Shown: one piece after another, positions 11,708-21,298 of the stretch
Numbering within the stretch: the stretch's first letter is position 1
Layout of the letters: every line of letters starts with the position of its first letter
Assembly (NCBI RefSeq): GCF_000313135.1
Contig: NW_004457414.1
Span: forward strand, 1-23,227
Source: Acanthamoeba castellanii str. Neff
Taxonomy: Eukaryota > Discosea > Longamoebia > Acanthamoebidae
DNA length: 23,227 nucleotides
Direction of reading: 5' to 3'
The notes under the pieces: generated by a model
Seen by the model: only the letters and a program-made list of their open reading frames with translations
What the model was told of the DNA's origin: nothing
The model's database searches: none
Position numbers and translations under genes: made by a program

Positions 11708-14700
11708 ATGTGGTCATCACCGGCCCTCTCGCTTGTTCTCGTCATCTTTGGAGGTCTCCTCCTCCTTGCATCGTGTGGCCTGTCCACTGCCAGCAGCGCC
11801 ACCTCTCAGCTGACCGAGGCACCGCCCCTCCCCGTGCGTGACCAGTGCATGCGAGCCACCGTCAGCTCCGTGGCCGATCACCTCTACCGCGACCACAAAA
11901 ACTACCGGTACACGCACCACACAACACAACCACTTCCCTCTTCATCTTCATTCCCTCCCCCGACTCACAATCATTCGTTGCAGAACCATCTCCCAGGCGC
12001 TGTTCCCGACGGAGGGCGACCACTCGCTGATCGTGTGGGTTGACGTCGACTGGTGGAACGGTACCAGCGGCCTGCCGGGGGTGCGCGACTCCTGGGCGTG
12101 GAGCACGTCGTGCCTCTACGTGGTGCTGCCGCTCGAGCTCTTCCCGCTGCTCTCCATCTGGGTCTTCAACCCGCAGCAGCGAATGAAAGAGGTACATACA
12201 TGCGTTACCGAACTTCTTCTCTCACACTTGCGTCGAGACTTGGTTCGCTGATGGGCGAACTCGGCACAGGTGACGGTGTCGTTGCCGCCGTTTTGTGCCA
12301 ACGTCACCGCCGAGCAGGCCAACACGGCCCTCTACCTCAGCTTCAAGCGGGTACGCGGTTGCGATTCTGACACGGGAGTGGTCTGGTGCGCTAAAGCGAC
12401 GAGGTGGTCGATCACGCAGATGGAGGCCTACGTACGCAATCGGGACGACCCCGATCCGGATCTGAGCATGGCGCAGTGCGTGGTGGCATTCGACAGTAGT
12501 GGGCACATGACTCCCGAGAGCGATGAGGCCGGCCTGGATAAGGTAACACAAACAACACACACACACACAACACACACACACACACAATCATTTTCGCCAT
12601 TGTATGAACGCGCTGCCGATGAACGTGTGCGCGCGCAGGCATATTTGCTGTTCTACTTGAACCTCGCGGGGATCGGATTGTTTATGCTGGCCCTGGTATT
12701 CCTGGCCATACAGTACGTGGTCGACTGGGTCAACGCCGACAGGCACAGCGAGGCGGGCGCTGACGGATATATAGCTGGGAACAGCCCGCCGGGAGGGAAG
12801 AACGACCATCTCTACACTGATAACACGGCCAAGTTCGGTGCGGCGTCGATCGACGGACGCGGACGGCCCACCAGCGCTACCGAGGGCTACGGCAGCGTCG
12901 ACCACCAACTCTACGCCAACGAGGAGGGACACGTGGTGCATGTTGCCACGAGCGACAGCGACGATGGGGATGCGGACGACACGGACGCCGATGAAGACTA
13001 CGCCGCCGCCGAAGAGTCCGGCACGCCCAGCCTGCGCCGCGCCGCCGGAGAGATGGGCGATGTGCTCCATGGCTACGGTGATCGCGCCGGGCGTTCGGGC
13101 TACTGGCCACGCGGCTCCGGCTACGAGACGGGCGCAACAGCAGCGGCAGCAGCGAGAAGGAACTCGAGGCATCGCCTGCACGAAGGCGAGGTGGCCCAGA
13201 TCAAGGGCGGCCTCCAGCGGTGCCGCGCCCGAATCCTGCGCCTCCGCGGCGAGCTGGGAGGGCTCGAGGCCGACCTCGCTCTGGGAACTGTAGCCGCGGC
13301 ATCGCTCCGCGCCGCCGGCCAGATCAAGATCGCGAACGGCGAGGCCCGTGTGATCGAGCAGGAGATCCTCCTCAGCGAAGCCGAGGCCAACATGCTCGAA
13401 GAGGCCGGCGTGTGCTCCCTCCTCAAAGGTATCCATGAAGCAATGGCCCTCCTTTCCTTTCTAGTCAGTTCTGACAGTTCTGACGTTTGTGTGTAACACG
13501 TGCGTGCCGCTGCGCTGTTAGCCAAGGAGATGAAGTACGATTTTCTGATGATGAAGCGAGAGATGCTGGACCTCAAGAAGCGGCTGTGGGAAGTCGAGAA
13601 GGCGGCGTGGTCCGCCGAAGACGATCTCCGGCGGCGCAAGCAGCGGAGTGCGGTGTGGGAGAATTACCTGCGGGCGCTCATCGGGTCGCCCCTCCTGTGC
13701 GACCTCTTGTGCGCCGGCTTCCTGGCGTTCCTGATCGACTTCTACACCTCCATGCTCGGACCGTTCGCCAAGGCGACCGTCATCCCCCTGTTCGCGGTCA
13801 ACCTGCTATGCTTCGTCCCGTGGGCCATCGACTTTGTGCGCCATCGGCTGGGCTCGCTGGCCTTCATGCTCTGCTGCTCGTGCTTCCTCCTCTGCGAACG
13901 TCGGCGCGCACAGAGCATCGTTCCACCCAGGGTACCGTGTGCGTGTGCGCGTGTGCGTGCATTGCTGACTTTAGCTTGTGCGATTGCAGGATGGTGATGC
14001 GATGGGAGACGAGCAGGAGGCGAACGACAAGAAGGCCAACGTGTGGGTATTGCTGCCCGTGGTAGTGGTCTTCGTGCTCCACTTTGCCTTCTTCCTGACA
14101 TGGATTGCGCTGGCGACGATGTTCGACTTTGCCTATTCGCTCGAGATCATCTGCCTCCTCGTCGTCATGCTCTTCCACCTCTTCATGAGCGTCAAGCTCG
14201 TGCTCAAGATCGTTCGCCGCATCAAAGGTATGCGTGCCCTGCCTTTCCCTTCACACATTCCTCATTCTCTGTGGTGCGCATTCCTCACTCACTGCGGTAT
14301 ACGACGTGAACTCAGACGACAGCGCCGAGGCGGCGCGAAGCGCAGCAGCCCGCGCACGAGAAGAGACCGACTACGATGAAGCTGAGGTGTTTGGTGAGGA
14401 GAACAACAACCACAAGGACGAAGCGCGCGCGGCCGCGGCGGTGGCACTGGAGAAGGACGGGCGGAGCGGAGTACTCGCGCGCGCGTTCGGCTGGTGTCCC
14501 GACCCGCTGCGAGGCTGCCTCGGCGGGTGGGTGTGGTTCCTCTGCATGATGCTCTGCCTGCTCGCCGCGCTCGTGATCTTCCTCGTGTGGCTGCACGCGG
14601 GCTACCACACCTTCGCCCGGCAGAAGACGGCCGGCCTGCAGCTCCTCCTCACCGTCGTCACCCTGTTCGTTCTCCTCCTCGAGCGACAGATCATCAACCT

Positions 14701-14767
14701 CGACATCAGCCGACGCGGCTACCTCCGCAGCTTCCCCCGTCTCGTTTGTCGCCTCGCGCACCAATGA
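11708..14767 (+). CDS. Unrecognised multi-pass membrane protein with acidic and coiled-coil internal region
   Basis: I do not recognise the family. Eight exons (11708-11907, 11984-12191, 12270-12350, 12420-12542, 12639-13428, 13522-13931, 13990-14227, 14316-14767) join in phase to 833 residues. Residues 8-27 are a signal peptide or anchor. The next part (28-204) is probably lumenal, with N-glycosylation motifs NGT and NVT, and includes a hydrophobic stretch at 111-129. A strong membrane helix follows at 205-234. Residues 235-380 are polar, with an acidic Asp/Glu run (DSDDGDADDTDADED) and Gly/Tyr-rich patches; 380-510 are predicted coiled coil, Ala/Leu/Glu-rich and then Lys/Arg/Glu-rich. Further hydrophobic segments lie at 524-546, 552-572, 577-592, 622-643, 653-676, 754-778 and 789-806, with a charged loop at 684-735. 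The shape suggests a signalling or scaffold membrane protein, but no catalytic motif is visible. Intron 12351-12419 is a multiple of three without stops, so its splicing is less certain. Confidence 0.8.
12551..12587. repeat. CA dinucleotide repeat in an intron
   Basis: A nearly pure run of ACAC repeats, broken twice by AA, lies within intron 12543-12638 of the membrane-protein gene. It is a simple microsatellite. Confidence 0.85.
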
Positions 14768-14992
14768 AACTTTTGCGCACTTCCGCAGCAACCACACACG
14801 CGCACCACATTCCTGTCGTGGCGGAACCTTCGTGTGCGAGGTCAACGGAAAAGACGTTGTACGCAGCACGCGACCACACACGCACGGCGCAGCACAACTG
14901 AACGAGAACACCAACTTATAACAACCACTTCCTCCAAACAACACACCAAACCGCACGGCAACCTTTGCAAGCCCTTCATTTCTACACAAAAA

Positions 14993-15946
14993 ATGCGATA
15001 CGAGCATCTGGGATTCTCCCTCTTCATCATCGTCTCCATCTTCATCATTTCAGGGGCGAGTGGGCAGCCGCGACACACGCCTGCACCTGTTTCTGCCGCC
15101 GTAATGAACGAGCAGCGGCTACGTGCCGAAGCCATCTCCGAAAAGTAATCCACATTACACAGCTAATTGGATTAATAATAATCTATTAATCCAATTAAAT
15201 TAATCCATAATTAATTTACCCTCTAGATACAACTTGGGCTGGTACGGCAATTGGTGCGGTGGTGGGCATGGCGGCTATCAGGTACGAACCCTCCACCCAG
15301 CGTGCAGTGCTTATGCCGCGACCTCATCTTGGGTGCATCATCCATCAAGGACTGCTGCAACGGGACCGCGTGCCCCGCGTGCGTGACGGACGTTCCCGAC
15401 GAGTGCAATGCTGGTGAGAGCGAGAACTGGGCGAAGTGCCGTCCCACCAAGGAATGCGCCAAGCGTACGTTGGCTTCACCCGCGAGCGAGTGGTCGTGGG
15501 CGCTGCTTCTCACGCAATGCCAACGCCAATGCCCACCAACAGAATGTCCGCCCGTCGATGCCATGGATTTGGCGTGCGCGGCGCACGACTCTTGCTGCAT
15601 CAGAAACAGGCTTCCGCCTTCACTTCCCTCGTGCTATCCCGAGGGGAACTACTGCTGGTGCGATTGTAACCTGGTGGCAGACGTACGTCCTTCTCTTCTT
15701 CTTCTTCTCTCGTTTCTCTTGATGACATGGCATGAGCTCACTCGACGGTCCGCGTGACAGGTGCTCAACGTAACATGCGATACGTGGGCCTGCTCGAGCT
15801 TCAGGAGCCTGCTCATCCAGGCCTTCGACTACACGCTCGCGTGCTGGGCCTACCCGACAGGCAACTGGACCGGTGCGCCCTACTGCAATGGCGTCATCAA
15901 CCGCAAGCAGCCCGTCAGCCAGTATTGCACTGCTGCCACCAACTAA
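14993..15946 (+). CDS. Small secreted phospholipase-A2-like protein, Cys-rich
   Basis: This appears to be a secreted PLA2-fold protein, which would cleave the sn-2 acyl ester of phospholipids using calcium. Exons 14993-15144, 15227-15281, 15350-15464, 15543-15682 and 15761-15946 join in phase to 215 residues. Residues 1-24 form a signal peptide (FSLFIIVSIFIISGASG). YGNWCGGGHGG (residues 56-66) resembles the calcium-binding loop, and PPVDAMDLACAAHDSCC holds the C-x-x-H-D-x-C catalytic helix with the His-Asp pair. Between the two lies an extra Cys-rich stretch of about 40 residues (DCCNGTACPAC...KECAKQ) not usual for the family. The C-terminal part (CYPEGNYCWCDCNLV, then NVTCDTWACSSF) adds more cysteines, consistent with many disulfides, and has N-glycosylation motifs. 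The acceptor of intron 15282-15349 is ATCAAG, weaker than the others, so the join there is the least certain. Activity is not proven by sequence alone. Confidence 0.8.
15164..15197. repeat. 13-bp perfect inverted repeat in intron 1 of the PLA2-like gene
   Basis: TAATTGGATTAAT at 15164-15176 pairs exactly with ATTAATCCAATTA at 15185-15197 around an 8-nt loop. It sits between the donor at 15145 and the acceptor at 15226, so the fold would shorten the distance between the splice sites. The intron is strongly AT-rich. Confidence 0.88.
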
Positions 15947-16070
15947 CCCGAGGCCTGGTCCCGCGGGGTGTACATTTGGGACCACAATTTAATATAATTA
16001 ATAATATAATATAATACTCGACTTTCCCTTTTTAGGAACAATTCCAATCAATAAATAAATAAATAATTTA
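15947..16070. terminator. Shared AT-rich 3' region of two convergent genes
   Basis: Only 124 bp separate the PLA2-like stop from the transporter stop on the other strand. The plus strand carries overlapping AATAAA motifs within a TAAATAAATAAA run near 16049-16065, suited to end the PLA2-like transcript. A long alternating A/T stretch at 15986-16017 is the likely counterpart for the minus strand, although no exact AATAAA is seen there. Confidence 0.5.
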
Positions 16071-18078
16071 CTATTCTTCCGGGAGGGCCGCATGTTCTGG
16101 CCGAGCAATAGGGAAGGACCACGAAGGGCGCAGTGCGGTCCATCTCTCAAGCGGCAGCCGGCGCTGCAACCATGCCCACGCGCGATGCTGAAAGCGCACG
16201 TAGAGGTCGTCGCAGTTGACCAGCAGGAAGCCACCAACGACCGCGGTCGAGCCCAACAGGTACAACCACCCGAAGCTCTTCCCCTTGAGCACGATGTCGG
16301 CGAGCATCGCCAACGGGATCGTAAGGCTGTTGTTGTGCGGAGAGAGAGAGAGAGATCGCGTGGGTGAGTGCCCATGTGGCGAGCAGGTCGATGACAAGTG
16401 GCTGGGGTGGGTACCTCAGGCCGATGGTGGCCACGAGCGGGCTGGTGAGGAGCACCGACCACAGCCACATGTAATCCGACAGCACGGTGCCGATGAGCCC
16501 ATTGATCGTCAGATAGAGCCAGACAGTACCCTAAACAGCCACAACAACCAACAATCAGCAAAACCGCGATCAAACGCTGCACTACATGGGGCGGTGAATC
16601 TCTACCGAGGGGAGGGCGAAGGACTCGATGCCGGTGTAGTTCAGAAGAAAGCCGAACGGCCACAGCATCACCACATTGAAGAGCCCCACCAGCCCTGCAC
16701 GACCCACCCGAGGAAGTCACGCACCGGCCGTCAGGGGAGAAGCTGGAGGGGGGGGGTACCGAAGAATCGTCGGGTGTTGAGCTTGGTCTCGTCCTTGATG
16801 AGCAGCTTGAGGAGCACCACGTACAGCGCATAGAACGCCGCGCCTGCGAGATTCACCGATGGTGTAACAATGTTACATTGGAGGGGGGAAGGGCACGGCG
16901 CAGTGAGCTGGGAGGGCCCATGACAGTCGTTGCGGTGATCGGTGGGTTTGGGGAGGGCGCACCGATGAGGCAAAGGATGTCGCCGGCGAGCGAGTCGCCG
17001 TCGCTGCTGTTGGAGTCCGTCAAGGCGACCATCGCCACGCCGCCCAGGCTGAGCCCCACGGCGATGAGCTTGCCGAACGAAAACGAGTCCACGCCAAGTA
17101 CGCTGCCCAGAAACAGCGTGCCCAGACCTGTTGTTGGCCACGCGCACACGGCCAGCACACAGACGCAAGAAAGTGATGGGTTAGCCACTCCTCCGCGACA
17201 CACGAGAAGACGAGAGTGGGGGAAGAGGGGAGCCCTACTCGATGTGGAGGAGAGGATGGTGTTGGACGAGACGCTGGTGAGGGAGAGGCTCTTGTTGTAG
17301 GAGTAGTTGGCGGCGAACCACACCGGACAGAAGATGAGCGACGTCCTGGCGATCTGCCAGAACGTGTAGCCGTTCGCCTCCCCGGCGTCGTCGTCGTCAC
17401 TCTTTGCCTCCAGCGGCGGCGGCGCTTCTCGCAGCCGATCGTACGCGTGGTGGCTGGTCTCCTCTCCACCGCCTCGCGTGGCGCCGACGTCGTTGATGTG
17501 CGTGCTCGCGCCGTTTGGCGTTGGCGAACTCTGGTGGAGGTCGTCGCTCTCCGATCCGACGCCGCTGTCGTTCACGATGAGCTCCTTCCGTTCGTCTTTG
17601 GGTGGTGTACGCGCCGAGCACGCCCTTCTGTGCCCAGGCCCGCGTTCACAAGATGAGCGACGCGGAAGGGCAAGAAGAGGGAAAGAAGAGGGGAAGAGGG
17701 TACAGCCAGGGCAGGTCGCGAAGGAAGTCGAGAAGGTAGAGGGTGAAAAGCGAGGTGGAGAAGTAGGTGAGGAAGAACGGATGGTCGAAGTCGGCGTTTG
17801 TGAAGATGTACTGGGAAACGACAAAATCAAAATAAAGATAGAATTAATAAAGATATTTGCATGTCAGATTAATGCATATGCAAAAATAATTGCAAAGTGA
17901 GCGGTGGCACCTGCATGAGCACGCCGGAAAAGACCCAGATGAAGACCACCCCCAAGAGGATGATGAGGCCCAATGTCCATCGCCCCGCCTGGTTGGATCG
18001 CTCCAGCAAGCCCTTGATAGTGAAACTTCGCGTTTCCGCCTCCGTTTGTCGCTCCTCGTCCCCGCCACTCTCCTCCAT
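16071..18078 (-). CDS. SLC35F5: SLC35F5-type transporter (drug/metabolite transporter superfamily)
   Basis: This is a ten-helix membrane carrier of the DMT/EamA type; the substrate of SLC35F5 proteins is not well established. Exons, 5' to 3', are 18078-17911, 17810-17704, 17627-17239, 17127-16963, 16843-16760, 16694-16606, 16530-16415 and 16326-16071; they join in phase to 457 residues. Recognisable family blocks are [159 protein letters not shown] and [20 protein letters not shown] hydrophilic acidic loop of about 90 residues (about 92-180) lies between helices 2 and 3. The last about 45 residues are basic and aromatic, probably cytosolic. The gene is divergent from the PKA regulatory subunit, with 256 bp between starts. 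Confidence 0.9.
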
Positions 18079-18334
18079 CTCTCCTTTCGCCCCCTTGCAC
18101 GAGATCTCGAACGAGATTGTGCTCACAAAAATTAATAAGTAAATATCCGCAGAAAAGTCGTCTGAAAATTGATTTCTTTTTATTTTATGGAGTGGATGAA
18201 ATTTCTCGTGTTCCTTTAAAGAAAATTCGAGTGATAAGAGGAGAGGGTATCCACGGCCACACACGCGGCGCCGCAGGCAGCTGAGCTCTCATCTTCACAC
18301 GATCACACCCACTGACACCGCCGTTCGAATCAGA
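18079..18334. promoter_or_regulatory. Short intergenic region between divergent transporter and PKA-R genes; candidate bidirectional promoter
   Basis: The two start codons face away from each other with 256 bp between them. The middle (about 18125-18235) is AT-rich and contains TATTTTATG and TTTAAA stretches that could serve as TATA-like elements, while both edges are GC-rich. No specific factor site was identified. Confidence 0.5.
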
Positions 18335-20100
18335 ATGGACCTCACCACCAGCAATTTGGCGAATGTTGTGCGAATCCCACAGCGTGAGGAGCAGTACCTG
18401 AAGGCCACAGGCATCGATCAGCTGCTTTCCAATCTCGTGTCGCAGCTGTACATACACAAGCCCGAGGATGCCATCAACTTCATGATCAACTACCTTCAGC
18501 ACACCAAGCTCGAGCGAAACTCGGTTTCTTTCTCTGGTGCTTCGTCATCTTCTTCATCTTTCTCCTCCTCCTTCTCTTCTTCGACTTCATCGCCTGTCGG
18601 CAGCTCGTCCACCGTTACCACTCTGCAAGTGAATGGCAGCCCACAGTCAGCCGGTGGTGAAGACGAGGGTAATGGTGCCGTGGAAATGGAGCAAGACAAG
18701 AAGGGCAACGGCAATCACCTCGATCAGAGCGGCGAGTATGGTCGCGAGGACATGCAGGTCACCTCGCCCGACGGCGGCCCGGTCGACATCGATCCTACCC
18801 TCAGCGGCAACCGCTCCCTGCAGCGCCGAAGGATGGCCATCTCTTCCGAGCCTGTGGACCTGAGCGGCTTCGACGCAGATATGCCAGGCAATGGCGTGCC
18901 CAACACGCCCAAGAGCCCCGAAACTCTGCAAGCTCTCGAAGAAGCGCTGCGCACCAACGTTCTCTTCGCCCATCTCGAGGAGGACGAGCGTAGGCAGGTG
19001 TTCGATGCCATGGTGGAGGTCAAATTCAACGCCAACGACATCATCATCCAGCAGGGCGACGAGGGCGACAACTTCTACGTCGTCGAGTCGGGCGAATGTG
19101 AGATCTGGATCGCCAAGGAGGGCCAGCCCCCTCAGCGGGTCAGCGTCGTGAGGGAGGGCGGCAGCTTCGGCGAGCTTGCACTCATCTACGGCACTCAGAG
19201 AGCCGCCACTGTCAAGGTACAGCCCCAAGTGACGTAATCTAGAGAACGAAAAATCTCCATCGCTGACCATGCGTTGCTCTAATGTGCACTCCAGGCCGCT
19301 ACCGACGTGACGCTGTGGGCTATTGACCGCGTCACCTACAGGAGGATCCTGATGGGAGCCACCATCAAGAAGCGAAAGATGTACGAGGGCTTCCTCGAGA
19401 AGGTCCCCATTCTTGGTACCGTGCCCCCTCTTGTTGTGTCCGCTGCGTGTTTCGCCTTTGGCTTCCCTTTCCCAGTCCGTTCACCACTTGCTCTCTTCCA
19501 TTCTCACTCTCTCTCTCTCTCTCTTTGTCCATTTCAGCGCCGCTCAACCACTGGGAGAGGCTCACTGTCGCCGACGCGCTGGAGCCGGAGGTCTACCACG
19601 ACGGCGAGGTGATCATTCGTCAGGGAGAGAGGGGCGACTCTTTCTTCATCATCGTCGACGTACCCTCGCCCTTCCCCGTTCTTGTTGTCTCGCTCGCTAT
19701 GTTGTTTCGAGCTATTCCCCCTTGTCCTTGGTGTTGATGGCTTTCTTCCATGTTCACTGCAGGGCGAGACGAAGGTGTCGCAGGTCAACGAGCAGGGCGA
19801 GGTGGAGGTCGCTCGCCTGTATCCCTCTTCGTATTTCGGTGAGATTGCCCTTCTCACCGACAGGCCGAGAGCCGCCACCGTAACCGCCATCGGCAATGTC
19901 AAGGTAGGCTTCACCTTCACCTCCCTCTTCGTCGTTGTTGTTGTTGGAGGTTTAACCCCCCCCCCTCCCCCCTCTCTTCCCATTGCGTGCAGGTGGTGAA
20001 GATGGACAGGGACCGCTTCAACCGGGTGATGGGTCCGTGCGAAGAAATTTTGAGGAGGAACATGGAGATCTACAACCAGTACATCTCCACCAAGATCTAG
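18335..20100 (+). CDS. PKAR: cAMP-dependent protein kinase regulatory subunit, type-I-like
   Basis: This subunit holds PKA inactive until cAMP binds. Exons 18335-19216, 19295-19415, 19538-19659, 19763-19903 and 19993-20100 join in phase to 457 residues. Residues about 18-56 ([34 protein letters not shown]) form a dimerisation/docking RIIa-type helix pair. A long linker follows with a Ser-rich run (about 65-92) and Glu/Gly-rich sequence. RRRMAIS at 164-170 matches the type I pseudosubstrate (R-R-x-A-hydrophobic), with Ala rather than Ser at the phospho-site position. Two cyclic-nucleotide-binding domains follow: A with [16 protein letters not shown] (278-293) and B with [17 protein letters not shown] (399-415); both keep the phosphate-binding Glu and Arg. 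Domain A has Gln where Pro is usual before the Arg. A basic C-terminal helix ends at TAG 20098-20100. Two nucleotide domains and a pseudosubstrate make the call firm. Confidence 0.95.
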
Positions 20101-20364
20101 TCGACCCGAGCGGTGCGACACGAAGGAAGCAACCCCGAGAAGAAGCTTGGTCGACGTCGGGCCGGAGGTCTACCACGACGGATCTTTGCGCTTATTGTCG
20201 TGCGCGCATGTACAGAGTGGGTTTGGTGCAGGGCAGGTCACAACATCAACAACAACAACAACTACCTCAATAGCATCTGTTCCTTGTTCTCTATCTTCCA
20301 TCTTTGCATGCAAGGCTGACTAGTACACACTTGCGCAGAAGTAAGTGCGGTCGTGTTGAAACGT
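20101..20364. other. Spacer between two convergent genes
   Basis: The spacer is 264 bp and lies between the PKA-R stop and the minus-strand hypothetical gene. It contains a short CAA run (about 20242-20262) and no recognisable coding sequence or clear poly(A) hexamer on either strand. Confidence 0.4.
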
Positions 20365-21073
20365 TCATGCGTGGCGCGGTGGCGTCAGCGGAACACACAC
20401 AGCACCCTCGCCCTGCGTCTCCACCCAGGCGTTGTCGACCTGTGCCAGAGGGATCCACCACGCACATGACATCAGTGACCTCCCGCTTTGGGGCGAGGGA
20501 GATAGTAGGGGCACCTTCCAGCCGCGGCCGTCGTTGTGAGTGTCTACCACGAGGGACAGATCGCTCGCACCCTTGCTTCGGGTCTTGAGGGGAACCTGCA
20601 GCTGCAGCTCCTCCGTGGCCATCACCACCCGGTTGTTCGTCACCATGTCCCACAGGCTCTCCTCCTGCCGACCATTCACTCGCGATCAGTCACCACCGAA
20701 CGCGGCACCGCCGTGAGAAAAAGGAAGAGGGCAGCTGAGTAAGCACCTTGCTGTCGTCTGGCGAGCAGTGCGTAAAGAACTGCCACTTGAGGTGGCTCTT
20801 GCTGAGGGAGAGCACATCGGACACCTGCACTCGTGAGGCGGGTTCACTCCCGAGCTGCGCTTGCAGCGGCGTGCTCGTCTTGACCTGCTCCACGAGGTCG
20901 CTGCCCACCGCGTTCCACACGTCGGTCTTCTTTTCTTTCTCATCTTCGAGGTAGTGGCTTTGGAGAGGCGACACAAGGTTGCCGAGGTCCAGGCCGAGCT
21001 TGAACGCGATGGGGAGGCCCACAGCGTACCGCACCATTCGGCCGCCGCCACCTCCACTACCCCCTGTCGCCAT
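20365..21073 (-). CDS. Hypothetical protein, 208 residues
   Basis: I do not recognise this protein. Exons 21073-20747 and 20664-20365 join in phase 0 (donor GTGCTT, acceptor GGCAG) to 208 residues. The N-terminus is Gly-rich (MATGGSGGGGGRMVRYAVGL), followed by a helical, soluble-looking region (DLGNLVSPLQSHYLEDEKEKKTDVWNAVGSDLVEQV) and a mixed-strand part with WDMVTNNRVVMATEELQLQVPL. No signal peptide or membrane helix is evident. A 75-nt segment at 20440-20514 starts GTGCCC and ends CACAG on the minus strand; splicing it would give a 183-residue form ending ...GWKVDNAWVE...PPRHA. The Met at 21073 is the first clean start; an in-frame extension upstream has poor composition. The coding case rests on length, frame continuity over the intron and codon bias. 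Confidence 0.6.
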
Positions 21074-21298
21074 CAAAGTCAACAATCGGCATCTCACAAA
21101 GATGTAAAGATAAAGTGTGCACTTACCGTGGGGTGGATTTGCCTGCCTTCTCCACGCGCTCGTCGCTGCTCTCCTCATACTGCAGTACTCTTGTTAACGC
21201 GGCTGTTGTGTGTTGGCAGTGGCTTTGCTGCTTTCTTCTTAGAATTGACGAGAATGGCGTTAATCTCTCTTATGTTCGACCAAGTCGCAGCAGCCAAC

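Noticed and set aside
12551..12587. CA repeat as telomere-like or CRISPR-like sequence
   Set aside because: It is a simple dinucleotide microsatellite inside an intron, with no spacers and no telomere unit.
12588..13436. Minus-strand open frame of about 280 codons
   Set aside because: It is the shadow of the large exon 5 of the membrane-protein gene, which splices in phase and encodes the membrane helix and coiled coil.
15282..15307. Very short (26-nt) intron in the PLA2-like gene ending at the first CAG
   Set aside because: Far below the length of any other intron here; the in-phase acceptor at 15349 gives a 68-nt intron instead, although its AAG end is weak.
16340..16355. GA repeat as a separate element
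   Set aside because: On the coding strand it is the pyrimidine tract before an acceptor of the transporter gene, so it needs no other explanation.
18647..19270. Minus-strand open frame of about 200 codons
   Set aside because: Antisense of the first PKA regulatory subunit exon, whose domains are unmistakable.
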